Shown here one piece after another: positions 28,231 to 35,867 of a DNA stretch of 64,000 nucleotides. The stretch is from Massilia sp. ST3. Lineage in GTDB: Bacteria > Pseudomonadota > Gammaproteobacteria > Burkholderiales > Burkholderiaceae_D. Position numbers and translations under genes: made by a program. The DNA lies in assembly GCF_018119405.1 (NCBI RefSeq), contig NZ_JAGPWC010000013.1, positions 1 through 64,000 on the forward strand, in the 5' to 3' direction. The notes beneath the pieces were generated by a model. That model was not told the DNA's origin and searched no databases. It saw nothing but the letters and a program-made list of their open reading frames with translations. Each line of letters opens with the position of its first letter. Within the stretch, counting starts at the first letter, position 1.

Positions 28231-29090
28231 TGCCCGCGGGCGGCGTGCGCGCCTTCGGGCCGGGCCTGGCGATTCTGGCCTCGATGGTCTCGGTGAACGC
28301 CGGCGCCGCCTGGGCCAAGGGCCTGTTCCCGGTGGTCGGCAGCGCCGGCGTGACCGCCCTGCGCGTCGGCCTCGCCGCCCTCATGCTGCTGGCCGCCGTA
28401 CGCCCCTGGCGCACGCTGCCGAACAGGCAGGACGCCGGCAACCTCGCCATCTACGGCGTCATGCTGGGCCTGATGAATTTGCTGATCTACGGCGCCTTCT
28501 CGCGCATCCCGATCGGGATCGCGGTCGCCATCGAGGTCACCGGCCCGCTGGCGGTGGTGATCATGTCCTCGCGCCGCGCGCGCGACTTCGCCTGGGTGGC
28601 CTGCGCCGCACTGGGCCTGGCGCTGCTGCTGCCGCTCGAGGAAGGCAGCAAGGGACTGGATCCGCTCGGCGTGGCCTATGCGCTGGGCGCGGCCTTCTGC
28701 TGGGCGATGTACATCGTGTTCGGCAAGCGCGTGTCCTCGCTCAAGGGCACCGAGGCGGTGGCCTGGGGCATGCTGGCGGCCAGCCTGTTCGCGGTGCCGG
28801 TGGGCGTGGCCCAGGCCGGCGCCCTGCTCTTCACGCCGGCCATGCTGGCGGGCGGCTTCCTGGTGGCGCTGCTGTCCTCGGCGATTCCCTACACGCTTGA
28901 AATGATGGCGCTGGCGCGCCTGCCGCGGCGGGTGTTCGGGATCCTGGTGTCGGCCGGGCCGGCGCTGGCGGCGCTGGCGGGTTTCGTGATGCTGGGCGAG
29001 CGGCTGACGGGGCTGCAATGGGGAGCGATCTTCCTGGTGATCTTCGCCTCGGCGGGGGCCGCGGCGACGGCGGGGCGTGGCAGCGAGTAG
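28230..29090 (+). CDS. EamA/RhtA-type metabolite exporter
   Basis: 286 aa with about ten hydrophobic segments in two EamA repeats, the usual size for this drug/metabolite-transporter family. The internal sequence resembles RhtA, which exports threonine and homoserine (GIAVAIEVTGPLAVVIMSSRR in the first repeat, SAIPYTLEMMALARLPRRVFGIL in the second). The start ATG overlaps the stop of the FAD dehydrogenase. It ends 24 bp from the convergent corA. The substrate is inferred only from family. Confidence 0.85.
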   Translation: MPAGGVRAFGPGLAILASMVSVNAGAAWAKGLFPVVGSAGVTALRVGLAALMLLAAVRPWRTLPNRQDAGNLAIYGVMLGLMNLLIYGAFSRIPIGIAVAIEVTGPLAVVIMSSRRARDFAWVACAALGLALLLPLEEGSKGLDPLGVAYALGAAFCWAMYIVFGKRVSSLKGTEAVAWGMLAASLFAVPVGVAQAGALLFTPAMLAGGFLVALLSSAIPYTLEMMALARLPRRVFGILVSAGPALAALAGFVMLGERLTGLQWGAIFLVIFASAGAAATAGRGSE

Positions 29091-29114
29091 CTCCCGCTGC
29101 GTACGCACGTAGTA

Positions 29115-30083
29115 CTAAATCCACCCCGCCTTCTTGAACCGCCAGTACAGATACCCGCATACCAGCACCATCGTCCCCAGCGCGAACGGATACCCCCACT
29201 TCCATTTCAGCTCGGGCATGAACTCGAAGTTCATCCCCCACACTCCGGCGAACGCGGTGAACACCGCGAAGATCGCCGCATAAGAGGCCAGCTTCTTGCT
29301 GATGTCGTTCTCTTCGATCGCCACCATCGACAAGGTCACCTGGATCGCGGTGTTGATGGTGTCGCGCACCGCGTCCAGGCGGCCGGCGATGCGGAACAGG
29401 TGGTCGTGGACGTCGCGGAAGTATTCCTGGGTCTCGGCCACCACCTGGGGCACGCGTCCGCCGTACAAGCGGCCGACGGCGTCCATCAGGGGGATCACGG
29501 CGTGGCGCAGCTGCTGGGCCTTGCGCTTGAGCTCGTACAGGCGCTCGACGTTGGCGCGCTGCTTGCCCTGCTGGCCGAAGATCTGGTCCTCGATCGATTC
29601 GAGCTCGGACTCGAGCATGTCGACCACCGGGAAATAGCGGTCGACCACGGCGTCGACCAGGGCGTAGAGCACGAAGCCGGCGCCCTTGCGCAGCTGGTGC
29701 GGCTCGCGCTCGGCGCGGGCGCGCACGCCCAGGAAGCTCTGCTTCGAATCGCTCCGCACCGACAGCACGTAGTTGCGGCCGGCGAACACGGCCAGCTGGC
29801 CGACGCACAGCTTGTCCTCGTGCAGTTCGACGATGTGCGCGACCATGAACACGTTCTCGCCGTATTCCTCCATCTTGGGGCGCTGGTGCCCGCGCGCGGC
29901 ATCCTCGATGGCCAGCTCGTGCAGGCTGAACTCCTCCTGCATGGCGGCGATCTCGTCCGCGCCCGGATCGCGCAGCGCGACCCAGACGAAGGCGTCGGGT
30001 TGTTTCAGGTATTCGCTGATGTCCTCGACCGGGACATCGGACAGCTTCTTGCCTTCCTGGTAGGCGACACAGTTGATCAGCAT
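29115..30083 (-). CDS. corA: Magnesium/cobalt transport protein CorA
   Basis: 322 aa, standard length. A large N-terminal cytoplasmic funnel is followed by two C-terminal membrane helices; the signature GMN lies in VWGMNFEFMPEL between them, and the chain ends with a basic tail (WRFKKAGWI). CorA forms a pentameric inner-membrane channel for Mg2+, also passing Co2+ and Ni2+. It stands 79 bp behind ntrC on the same strand and may receive read-through from it. No Mg riboswitch was seen upstream. Confidence 0.95.
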   Translation of the reverse strand: MLINCVAYQEGKKLSDVPVEDISEYLKQPDAFVWVALRDPGADEIAAMQEEFSLHELAIEDAARGHQRPKMEEYGENVFMVAHIVELHEDKLCVGQLAVFAGRNYVLSVRSDSKQSFLGVRARAEREPHQLRKGAGFVLYALVDAVVDRYFPVVDMLESELESIEDQIFGQQGKQRANVERLYELKRKAQQLRHAVIPLMDAVGRLYGGRVPQVVAETQEYFRDVHDHLFRIAGRLDAVRDTINTAIQVTLSMVAIEENDISKKLASYAAIFAVFTAFAGVWGMNFEFMPELKWKWGYPFALGTMVLVCGYLYWRFKKAGWI

Positions 30084-30162
30084 GGATGGGGTAACTCAAC
30101 AGGCGAAATGGACCGATGCATGAGCTTACACCATCGGCCCCTTTCGGCCCCTTTCCCCGCCC

Positions 30163-31650
30163 TTACTCGTCGCGCGCGCCGTCGATCCCCAGTTCCACGA
30201 TCTTGCGGGTGATGGTGTTGCGGCCGATCCCGAGCCGCATCGCGGCGTCGTTCTTGCGCCCGTGGGTGTGCTTGAGCGCGGTGCGGATCAGGGCCGACTC
30301 GAACTGGCGCCCGAGCACGTCCATCACGTCCATCTGGCCGGCGCTGAGCATGCCGGCGGCCTGCAGCTCCAGCAGGCCGATCCAGCCTTCGGGCGAGGAC
30401 GCCGGCGCCTGCGGCTGGCCCGCTGCGCCGTTGAAGCCGGCCGGCGCGGCGGCCGGCGCACCCAGGGACAGCGGCACCGCTTCCTGCTGGCCCTGGCTTG
30501 CCTGGGTCAGGTCGCGCGGCAGGTCCTTGACCTCGACCGTCTGGCCAGGGGCCATCACGGTGATCCAGTTGCACAGGTTTTCCAGCTGGCGCACGTTGCC
30601 CGGCAGCTCGAGCCCGGCCAGGAAGCGCATCGCCTGCTCGCTCATGCGCTTGGGCTCGACGCCCAATTGTCGTGCACTCTGCACCAGGAAGTGGCGCGCC
30701 AGGATGGGGATGTCCTCGCGCCGCTCGCGCAGGGACGGCAGGCGCAGGCGGATCACGTTCAGGCGGTGGTACAGGTCTTCGCGGAACAGGCCGTCGCGCA
30801 CGCGCTGTTCCAGGTTCTGGTGGGTGGCGGCGATCACGCGCACATTGGCCTTGACCGGCTGGTGCCCGCCGACGCGGTAGAAGTGGCCGTCGGACAGCAC
30901 CCGCAGCAGGCGGGTCTGCAGGTCGAAAGGCATGTCGCCGATCTCGTCGAGGAACAGGGTGCCGTCCTCCGCCTGCTCGAAGCGGCCGCGCCGCATCGCC
31001 TGGGCGCCGGTGAAGGCGCCGCGCTCGTGGCCGAACAGCTCGGACTCCAGCAGGTCCTTCGGGATCGCCGCCGTATTCAGGGCGATGAAGGGCTGCTGGG
31101 CGCGCGGGCTGTGCTTGTGCAGGGCGCGCGCCACCAGCTCCTTGCCGCTGCCGCTCTCGCCCGTGATCAGCACCGTCACGTTGGATTGCGACAGGCGGCC
31201 GATGGCGCGGAACACCTCCTGCATGGCGGGCGCATGGCCCAGGATCTCGGGCGTCTCGGCGGGCGCCGCCTCGACGCTGGCCTCGCGCAGGCTCTCTTCC
31301 AGCGCGCGCCGGATCAGGGCCACCGCCTTGTCGATGTCGAAGGGCTTCGCCAGGTAATCGAAGGCGCCGCCCTGGAAGGAAGCGACCGCCGAATCGAGGT
31401 CGGAGAAGGCGGTGATGATGATGACCGGCAGGCCGGGATAGCGCGCCTTGACCGCCTGCAGCAGGTCGATGCCGGATTCGCCCGGCATGCGGATGTCCGA
31501 CACCAGCACCTGCGGGGTCTCCGTCTCGAAGGCCAGGAGGGCGTCGCGCGCGTTGGCGAAGCTGCGGGTCTCCAGGCTTTCGCGCGCCAGGGCTTTTTCC
31601 AGCACCCAGCGGATCGATGCATCGTCGTCGACAATCCAGATTGGTTTCAT
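30163..31650 (-). CDS. ntrC: Nitrogen regulation response regulator NR(I)
   Basis: 495 aa from the ATG at 31650. The receiver domain has the phospho-acceptor Asp52 (VSDIRMPGESG). The AAA+ domain shows Walker A GESGSGKE, the sigma-54 contact loop GAFTGA and Walker B FLDEIGDM. A Pro/Ala/Gly linker leads to a Fis-type helix-turn-helix (AAMRLGIGRNTITRKIVELGI). Phosphorylated NtrC activates sigma-54 promoters under nitrogen limitation. It follows ntrB by 65 bp. Its expected target, the glnA promoter region with a 17-bp palindrome of NtrC type, is 3.3 kb away. Confidence 0.97.
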   Translation of the reverse strand: MKPIWIVDDDASIRWVLEKALARESLETRSFANARDALLAFETETPQVLVSDIRMPGESGIDLLQAVKARYPGLPVIIITAFSDLDSAVASFQGGAFDYLAKPFDIDKAVALIRRALEESLREASVEAAPAETPEILGHAPAMQEVFRAIGRLSQSNVTVLITGESGSGKELVARALHKHSPRAQQPFIALNTAAIPKDLLESELFGHERGAFTGAQAMRRGRFEQAEDGTLFLDEIGDMPFDLQTRLLRVLSDGHFYRVGGHQPVKANVRVIAATHQNLEQRVRDGLFREDLYHRLNVIRLRLPSLRERREDIPILARHFLVQSARQLGVEPKRMSEQAMRFLAGLELPGNVRQLENLCNWITVMAPGQTVEVKDLPRDLTQASQGQQEAVPLSLGAPAAAPAGFNGAAGQPQAPASSPEGWIGLLELQAAGMLSAGQMDVMDVLGRQFESALIRTALKHTHGRKNDAAMRLGIGRNTITRKIVELGIDGARDE

Positions 31651-31715
31651 GTATTCGTGTTTCCCGCAACATGGATTCAATGGGGACCGTCCGCCCCGGT
31701 CCTGCGCCCGCAAGC

Positions 31716-32822
31716 TTATGGCAAGGGCAGCAGGATACGGAAATCGGTCAGTCCAGGCCGGCTTTCGCACTCGATCACGCCCAGGTGCTGCTGCACGAAG
31801 GTTTGCGCCAGGGTCAGCCCCAGGCCGCTGCCGCCGTCCCGCCCGGAGACGAGCGGGTAGAAGATGCGGTCGCGGATCTCCGGTGCGATGCCCGGTCCAT
31901 TGTCGATGATATGCAAGTCTAGTGCCAGCCCGTAACGGACCTTGGCCAGGGTGACCTGGCGCGCCACGCGGGTGCGCAGCACGATCTCGGCGTCGCCCGC
32001 GGCGATGCGTCCGGCCAGGGCCTGGGCGGCGTTGTGGGCGATGTTCAGGACCACCTGGATCAGCTGCTCCATGTCGCCGCGGAATTCGGGAATCGAGGCG
32101 TCGTAGTCGCGCCGGATCGTGAGCCCTTGCGGGAACTCGGCCAGGATCAGGCTGCGCACCCGCTCGCACACTTCGTGGATGTTGACGTCGCCCACGATGT
32201 GGGGTTTGCGATGGGGCGCCAGCAGGCGGTCGACCAGGGTCTGCAGGCGATCGGCTTCCTTGATGATGACTTGCGTGTATTCCTGTAGGTCGGCCAGGTG
32301 GTGGGGCGGGAGCTCGAGCTCCAGCAGCTGGGCCGCGCCGCGGATGCCGCCCAGCGGGTTCTTGATCTCGTGCGCCAGGTTGCGGATCAGTTCCTTGTTG
32401 GCCTGGCTCTGGTCGAGGATGCGCTCTTCGCGGTCGAGCTTGAGCTGCTGCACGTTCTCGCGCAGCTCGATCAGGAGCTCGCCGCCGTTGCTGTCGCCGA
32501 GGGCGCTGACGATGCTGTTCACGTGCAGCGGTTCGCGCCCCACGCGCTGCAGGGTCAGGTCCTGGCGCAGGTCGGCGTACTGGTGGGCCAGCGCCTGGGC
32601 GCATAGGGCGCTCAGTTCGGCGCCGTTGGCGAACAGGTCGGGCAGCTTGTAGCGCTGCAGGGACTTGAGCGAGAGTTCGAGGAGGTTTTCCGCGGCCGGG
32701 TTGGCGTAGCGCACCTGGCCGGCGCCGTCGGTGAGCAGCACGGCCGAGGCCAGCAGATCCAGGCCGGCGAATGGGCCGGCGCTTGGACCAGCTGCGCGCG
32801 CAGGCTCCCCGTGTGCGTTCAT
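31716..32822 (-). CDS. ntrB: Nitrogen regulation sensor kinase NR(II)
   Basis: 368 aa, soluble. An N-terminal PAS domain (about 20-80, LLTDGAGQVRYANPAAENLL) precedes the dimerisation/phosphoacceptor helix with His151 (NLAHEIKNPLGGI) and a GHKL ATPase domain (NIAHNAAQAL, DNGPGI, GGSGLGL). It phosphorylates or dephosphorylates NtrC depending on PII binding. Its ATG overlaps the stop of the DUF4124 gene by 4 bases, so the two are coupled. Gene order glnA, DUF4124, ntrB, ntrC places the whole nitrogen control set together. Confidence 0.96.
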   Translation of the reverse strand: MNAHGEPARAAGPSAGPFAGLDLLASAVLLTDGAGQVRYANPAAENLLELSLKSLQRYKLPDLFANGAELSALCAQALAHQYADLRQDLTLQRVGREPLHVNSIVSALGDSNGGELLIELRENVQQLKLDREERILDQSQANKELIRNLAHEIKNPLGGIRGAAQLLELELPPHHLADLQEYTQVIIKEADRLQTLVDRLLAPHRKPHIVGDVNIHEVCERVRSLILAEFPQGLTIRRDYDASIPEFRGDMEQLIQVVLNIAHNAAQALAGRIAAGDAEIVLRTRVARQVTLAKVRYGLALDLHIIDNGPGIAPEIRDRIFYPLVSGRDGGSGLGLTLAQTFVQQHLGVIECESRPGLTDFRILLPLP

Positions 32823-33340
32823 CGGAGGTTCGCGATCTCGCGCCGCAGCGCCTCGACGTTGCGTTCGCTGCGGTTGATGTCGTCGCGCATGCCGGACACG
32901 CGCTCCTGGTACTTGGCGTAGTTGCGCTCGTTGCCCTGGCGTTCGGGCTCGCCGTTGTTGAAATCGCGCTTCAGGTCGGCCAATTTCTTTTCCTCGGAAC
33001 GCAGTTCGTCATGCAGGATCTCGCGCCGGTCGTCGTCGCGCGCGCGCTGCTGGGCGCTGTCGACCCGCGGGAAGCTGGCCGGGCTCGCGCTGGCCGCGGG
33101 CGGACTGCTCTGGCGCACGGCGGGCGTCGACACGGCCGGGATCGGCGCGGAGGCGCGCGGCGCCGCCGGCGGCGTGTAGCCGAGGTCGAGCAGCTTGCAG
33201 CCCTTCCGGCTGCTGTCGGTGAACTCGACGCGGCCTTCGCCGTCGATGCATTTATAGACCGGGGTCTGGGCGGCGGCGGTGTTGCTGAATGCGATGCCAA
33301 CGGCCAGCAGGGCGATGGTGCGGGTGAATGTCATTCTCAT
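32819..33340 (-). CDS. DUF4124 domain periplasmic protein
   Basis: About 173 aa from the ATG at 33340 (or the ATG at 33334); an upstream in-frame ATG at 33454 would destroy the signal peptide. The signal peptide (TFTRTIALLAVGIAFSNTAAA) is followed by a DUF4124 domain (VYKCIDGEGRVEFTDSSRKGCKLLDL, two cysteines), a Pro/Ala/Ser linker and a charged coiled-coil (about 110-173, EEKKLADLKRDFNN). The function of the family is unknown. The four-base overlap with ntrB is striking for an exported protein and makes ntrB translation depend on it. Confidence 0.85.
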   Translation of the reverse strand: MRMTFTRTIALLAVGIAFSNTAAAQTPVYKCIDGEGRVEFTDSSRKGCKLLDLGYTPPAAPRASAPIPAVSTPAVRQSSPPAASASPASFPRVDSAQQRARDDDRREILHDELRSEEKKLADLKRDFNNGEPERQGNERNYAKYQERVSGMRDDINRSERNVEALRREIANLR

Positions 33341-33412
33341 CAGAAACAGATCTGCACAATAAAAGTGCACACATTTTAGTCCACGCCGACTATACCCGAT
33401 CCCGAAAACAGC

Positions 33413-33438
33413 ACGGGGAAAGCCATGGCTTTCCCCGT
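33413..33438 (-). terminator. Hairpin between glnA and DUF4124 gene
   Basis: A 12-bp perfect stem ACGGGGAAAGCC/GGCTTTCCCCGT, followed on the minus strand by GCTGTTTTC. It lies 62 bp after the glnA stop and probably terminates part of the glnA transcripts, letting a fraction read into DUF4124-ntrBC. Confidence 0.75.
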
Positions 33439-33499
33439 CTTTGTTACACAGCATTACAGCTTGTGATGCCAGGCTGCAACACTTTCCTTGACAGGCTGA

Positions 33500-34915
33500 T
33501 TACGACGAGTAGTACATGTCGAATTCGGCCGGGTGCGGGGTCATGCGCATGCGCTGCACTTCCTGCATCTTGAGGTCGAGGTAGGCGTCGATCATGCTGT
33601 CGCTGAACACGCCGCCGCGGGTCAGGAACTCGCGGTCCTTGTCCAGGGCTTCCAGCGCTTCTTCCAGCGAGGCGCACACGGTCGGGATCAGCTTGTCTTC
33701 TTCCGGCGGCAGGTGGTACAGGTCCTTGGTCGCCGCTTCGCCCGGGTGGATCTTGTTCTGGATGCCGTCCAGGCCGGCCATCAGCAGCGCGGCGAAGCAC
33801 AGGTAGACGTTGGCCAGCGGGTCCGGGAAGCGCACTTCGATGCGGCGGCCTTTGGGGTTCGCCACGTGCGGGATGCGGATCGATGCCGAACGGTTACGGG
33901 CCGAGTAGGCCAGCTTGACCGGCGCTTCGTAGCCCGGCACCAGGCGCTTGTACGAGTTGGTGCCCGGGTTGGTGATCGCGTTCAGGGCCTTGGCGTGCTT
34001 GATGATGCCGCCGATGTAGAACAGCGCGGTCTCCGACAGGCCGGCGTAGCCGTCGCCTGCGAACAGGTTCTTGCCGTCCTTCCAGATCGACTGGTGCACG
34101 TGCATGCCCGAACCGTTGTCGCCGGCCATCGGCTTTGGCATGAAGGTGGCGGTCTTGCCGTAGCTGTGGGCCACGTTCCAGATCACGTACTTCAGGTTCT
34201 GGGTCCAGTCGGCGCGCTCGACCAGGGTCGAGAAGCGGGTGCCGAGTTCGTTCTGGCCGGCGCCGGCCACTTCGTGGTGGTGCACTTCGACCGGGATGCC
34301 CATCGATTCGAGGATCAGCGACATTTCCGAGCGCATGTCCTGGAAGCTGTCGACCGGCGGGACCGGGAAGTAGCCGCCCTTGACGGTCGGACGGTGGCCG
34401 CTGTTGCCGCCTTCGATTTCCTTGTCGGTCGACCACGAGGCTTCATCCGAGTCGATCTTGACGAAGCAGCCCGACATGTCGATCTTCCAGCGGACCGAGT
34501 CGAAGATGAAGAATTCCGGCTCCGGGCCGAAGTAGGCGGTGTCGCCGATGCCCGAGGATTTCAGGTAGGCTTCGGCGCGCTTGGCGATCGAGCGCGGGTC
34601 GCGGTCATAGCCCTTGCCGTCCGACGGTTCCACCACGTCGCACTGCATGAACAGGGTGGTTTCTTCCATGAACGGGTCGATGTTCGCGGTGTTCGGGTCC
34701 GGCATCAGGAGCATGTCCGAGGCTTCGATACCTTTCCAGCCGGCGATCGACGAGCCGTCGAAAGCGTGGCCCGATTCGAATTTGTCGAGGTCGAAGTGCG
34801 ACACGGGCACGGTCACGTGCTGTTCTTTGCCGCGGGTATCGGCGAAGCGAAAATCAACGAACTTGACTTCGTTGTCCTTAACCATCTGCACTACGTCTGC
34901 GGCGGTCTTTGCCAT
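33500..34915 (-). CDS. glnA: Glutamine synthetase, type I
   Basis: 471 aa, dodecameric GSI-beta type. It makes glutamine from glutamate, ammonia and ATP. Visible are the beta-grasp N-terminus, the metal-binding [26 protein letters not shown] and the adenylylation site tyrosine in [10 protein letters not shown] near residue 398, the target of GlnE in this window. A ribosome site TAGGAGATTCCG precedes the ATG at 34915. Upstream lie a sigma-54 promoter and a cluster of NtrC-type palindromes, so nitrogen starvation should raise expression. Confidence 0.98.
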   Translation of the reverse strand: MAKTAADVVQMVKDNEVKFVDFRFADTRGKEQHVTVPVSHFDLDKFESGHAFDGSSIAGWKGIEASDMLLMPDPNTANIDPFMEETTLFMQCDVVEPSDGKGYDRDPRSIAKRAEAYLKSSGIGDTAYFGPEPEFFIFDSVRWKIDMSGCFVKIDSDEASWSTDKEIEGGNSGHRPTVKGGYFPVPPVDSFQDMRSEMSLILESMGIPVEVHHHEVAGAGQNELGTRFSTLVERADWTQNLKYVIWNVAHSYGKTATFMPKPMAGDNGSGMHVHQSIWKDGKNLFAGDGYAGLSETALFYIGGIIKHAKALNAITNPGTNSYKRLVPGYEAPVKLAYSARNRSASIRIPHVANPKGRRIEVRFPDPLANVYLCFAALLMAGLDGIQNKIHPGEAATKDLYHLPPEEDKLIPTVCASLEEALEALDKDREFLTRGGVFSDSMIDAYLDLKMQEVQRMRMTPHPAEFDMYYSS

Positions 34916-34980
34916 TCGGAATCTCCTAGTTGAAAAGGTGTGTGCCTTGCCTGATGCGAAGCGACAACATGCTTTCTGTT

Positions 34981-35001
34981 AAAGCAGGAAGCATGCCAAG
35001 C
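34981..35001 (-). promoter_or_regulatory. Sigma-54 (-24/-12) promoter of glnA
   Basis: On the minus strand, CTTGGCATGCTTCCTGCTTT has the invariant GG (34997-34996) and GC (34985-34984) exactly 10 bases apart, with the TGGCA and TGCTT contexts of the consensus. It lies about 70 bp upstream of the glnA start and downstream of the NtrC-like sites. Confidence 0.85.
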
Positions 35002-35106
35002 TTGAAGCATGAGCAAATGCATAATTCGTTCTTTGGAAACGGGCCAGTTTACCCATAAAATCGCCCTAAACGGATGCACGGCCGTCCGATTCGATCGCGG
35101 CCTTGG

Positions 35107-35177
35107 CGCACCACATTGGTGCAATCCATGCAAAATGCACCACGGCAGCGCAGGATACACTGATCCAGGATGGTGCA
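35107..35177. promoter_or_regulatory. NtrC-type binding site cluster
   Basis: 35107-35123 reads CGCACCACATTGGTGCA, one mismatch from the NtrC consensus TGCACC-N5-GGTGCA. 35136-35152 (TGCACCACGGCAGCGCA) and 35161-35177 (TGATCCAGGATGGTGCA) each keep one perfect half with two mismatches in the other. Centres are 29 and 25 bp apart. The best site is about 110 bp upstream of the -24 element, a normal enhancer position. The last site abuts the divergent rhodanese gene (35211), which might share control. Confidence 0.75.
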
Positions 35178-35210
35178 TCGCGCATTTATGCTCGAAAACG
35201 GACCTACGAA

Positions 35211-35666
35211 ATGACTCCCGAACAAATTTTAGAGGCTGCGCGCCAGCGTGCGCCCGGCCAGCCCTACGCGGGCGCCGTGACCCCGGAGGAGGCCTACGCC
35301 CTGCTCCAGGCCGATCCGAAGGTGAAACTGGTCGACGTGCGCACGAATGCCGAGCGCGACTGGGTGGGGCGGGTGGCGATTCCCGACGCCCAGCATGCGG
35401 CGGTGCAGTGGGCGATTTATCCGGGCGGGGTGCCGAATCCGGATTTCGGGGCGCAGCTGGAAAAGGTGGCGCGCAAGGACGAGGTGCTGCTGTTCCTGTG
35501 CCGCTCCGGCGTGCGCTCGCGCCACAGCGCGCGGGTGGCGACCGAGCACGGGTTTGCGCAGTCGTATGACATCCTGGAAGGCTTCGAGGGGGACAAGGAC
35601 GCCGAGGGGCATCGCAAGACGCTGGGGGGGTGGTGCAAGAAGGGCTTGCCGTGGGTGGGGGCTTAA
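35211..35666 (+). CDS. Single-domain rhodanese-like protein
   Basis: 151 aa from the ATG at 35211. A rhodanese fold is seen from VTPEEAYALLQADPKVKLVDVRTNAERDWVG to the active-site loop LCRSGVRSRHSA (about 108-119), where Cys is the sulfur carrier, and the end motif VLEGFEGD-like DILEGFEGD. Such proteins transfer sulfane sulfur to cyanide or thiols; the natural acceptor is unknown. The upstream region, with three NtrC-type palindromes, is shared with glnA. No proper ribosome site is visible, only GACCTACGAA. Confidence 0.88.
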   Translation: MTPEQILEAARQRAPGQPYAGAVTPEEAYALLQADPKVKLVDVRTNAERDWVGRVAIPDAQHAAVQWAIYPGGVPNPDFGAQLEKVARKDEVLLFLCRSGVRSRHSARVATEHGFAQSYDILEGFEGDKDAEGHRKTLGGWCKKGLPWVGA

Positions 35667-35687
35667 CGAGGCTTGTAGCTCGCTAAG

Positions 35688-35845
35688 AACCTTGGGCGGA
35701 ACAATGCCAGTGGCATTGTTCCCGCCTTCGCGGGAAGTCGGAGGCGCCAGTGGCGCGTATGACGGTTTTTAGTGTACAGGCTCGCGATTCCATGTCGACA
35801 CGCGCCCTCATTACGTCATTCCCGCGAAGCCGGGAACCCAAGCTT
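35688..35845. repeat. Dispersed intergenic inverted repeat, copy 1
   Basis: Outer arms AACCTTGGG... and ...CCCAAGCTT enclose TTCCCGCCTTCGCGGGAA and ATTCCCGCGAAGCCGGGAA blocks and a TGACGGTTTTTAG core. The left arm carries extra short palindromes (AATGCCAGTGGCATT, GGCGCCAGTGGCGCG). It resembles the elements at 47615 and 49275, so all three belong to one family. It lies right behind the rhodanese gene and before the convergent TAXI gene. Confidence 0.65.
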
Positions 35846-35867
35846 GCATGCACGCCGCCAGCGCGAA

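Noticed and set aside
31651-31715. Small GGACCG/CGGTCC hairpin between ntrB and ntrC as a terminator
   Set aside because: Too short and without a T-run. ntrBC are expected to be co-transcribed.
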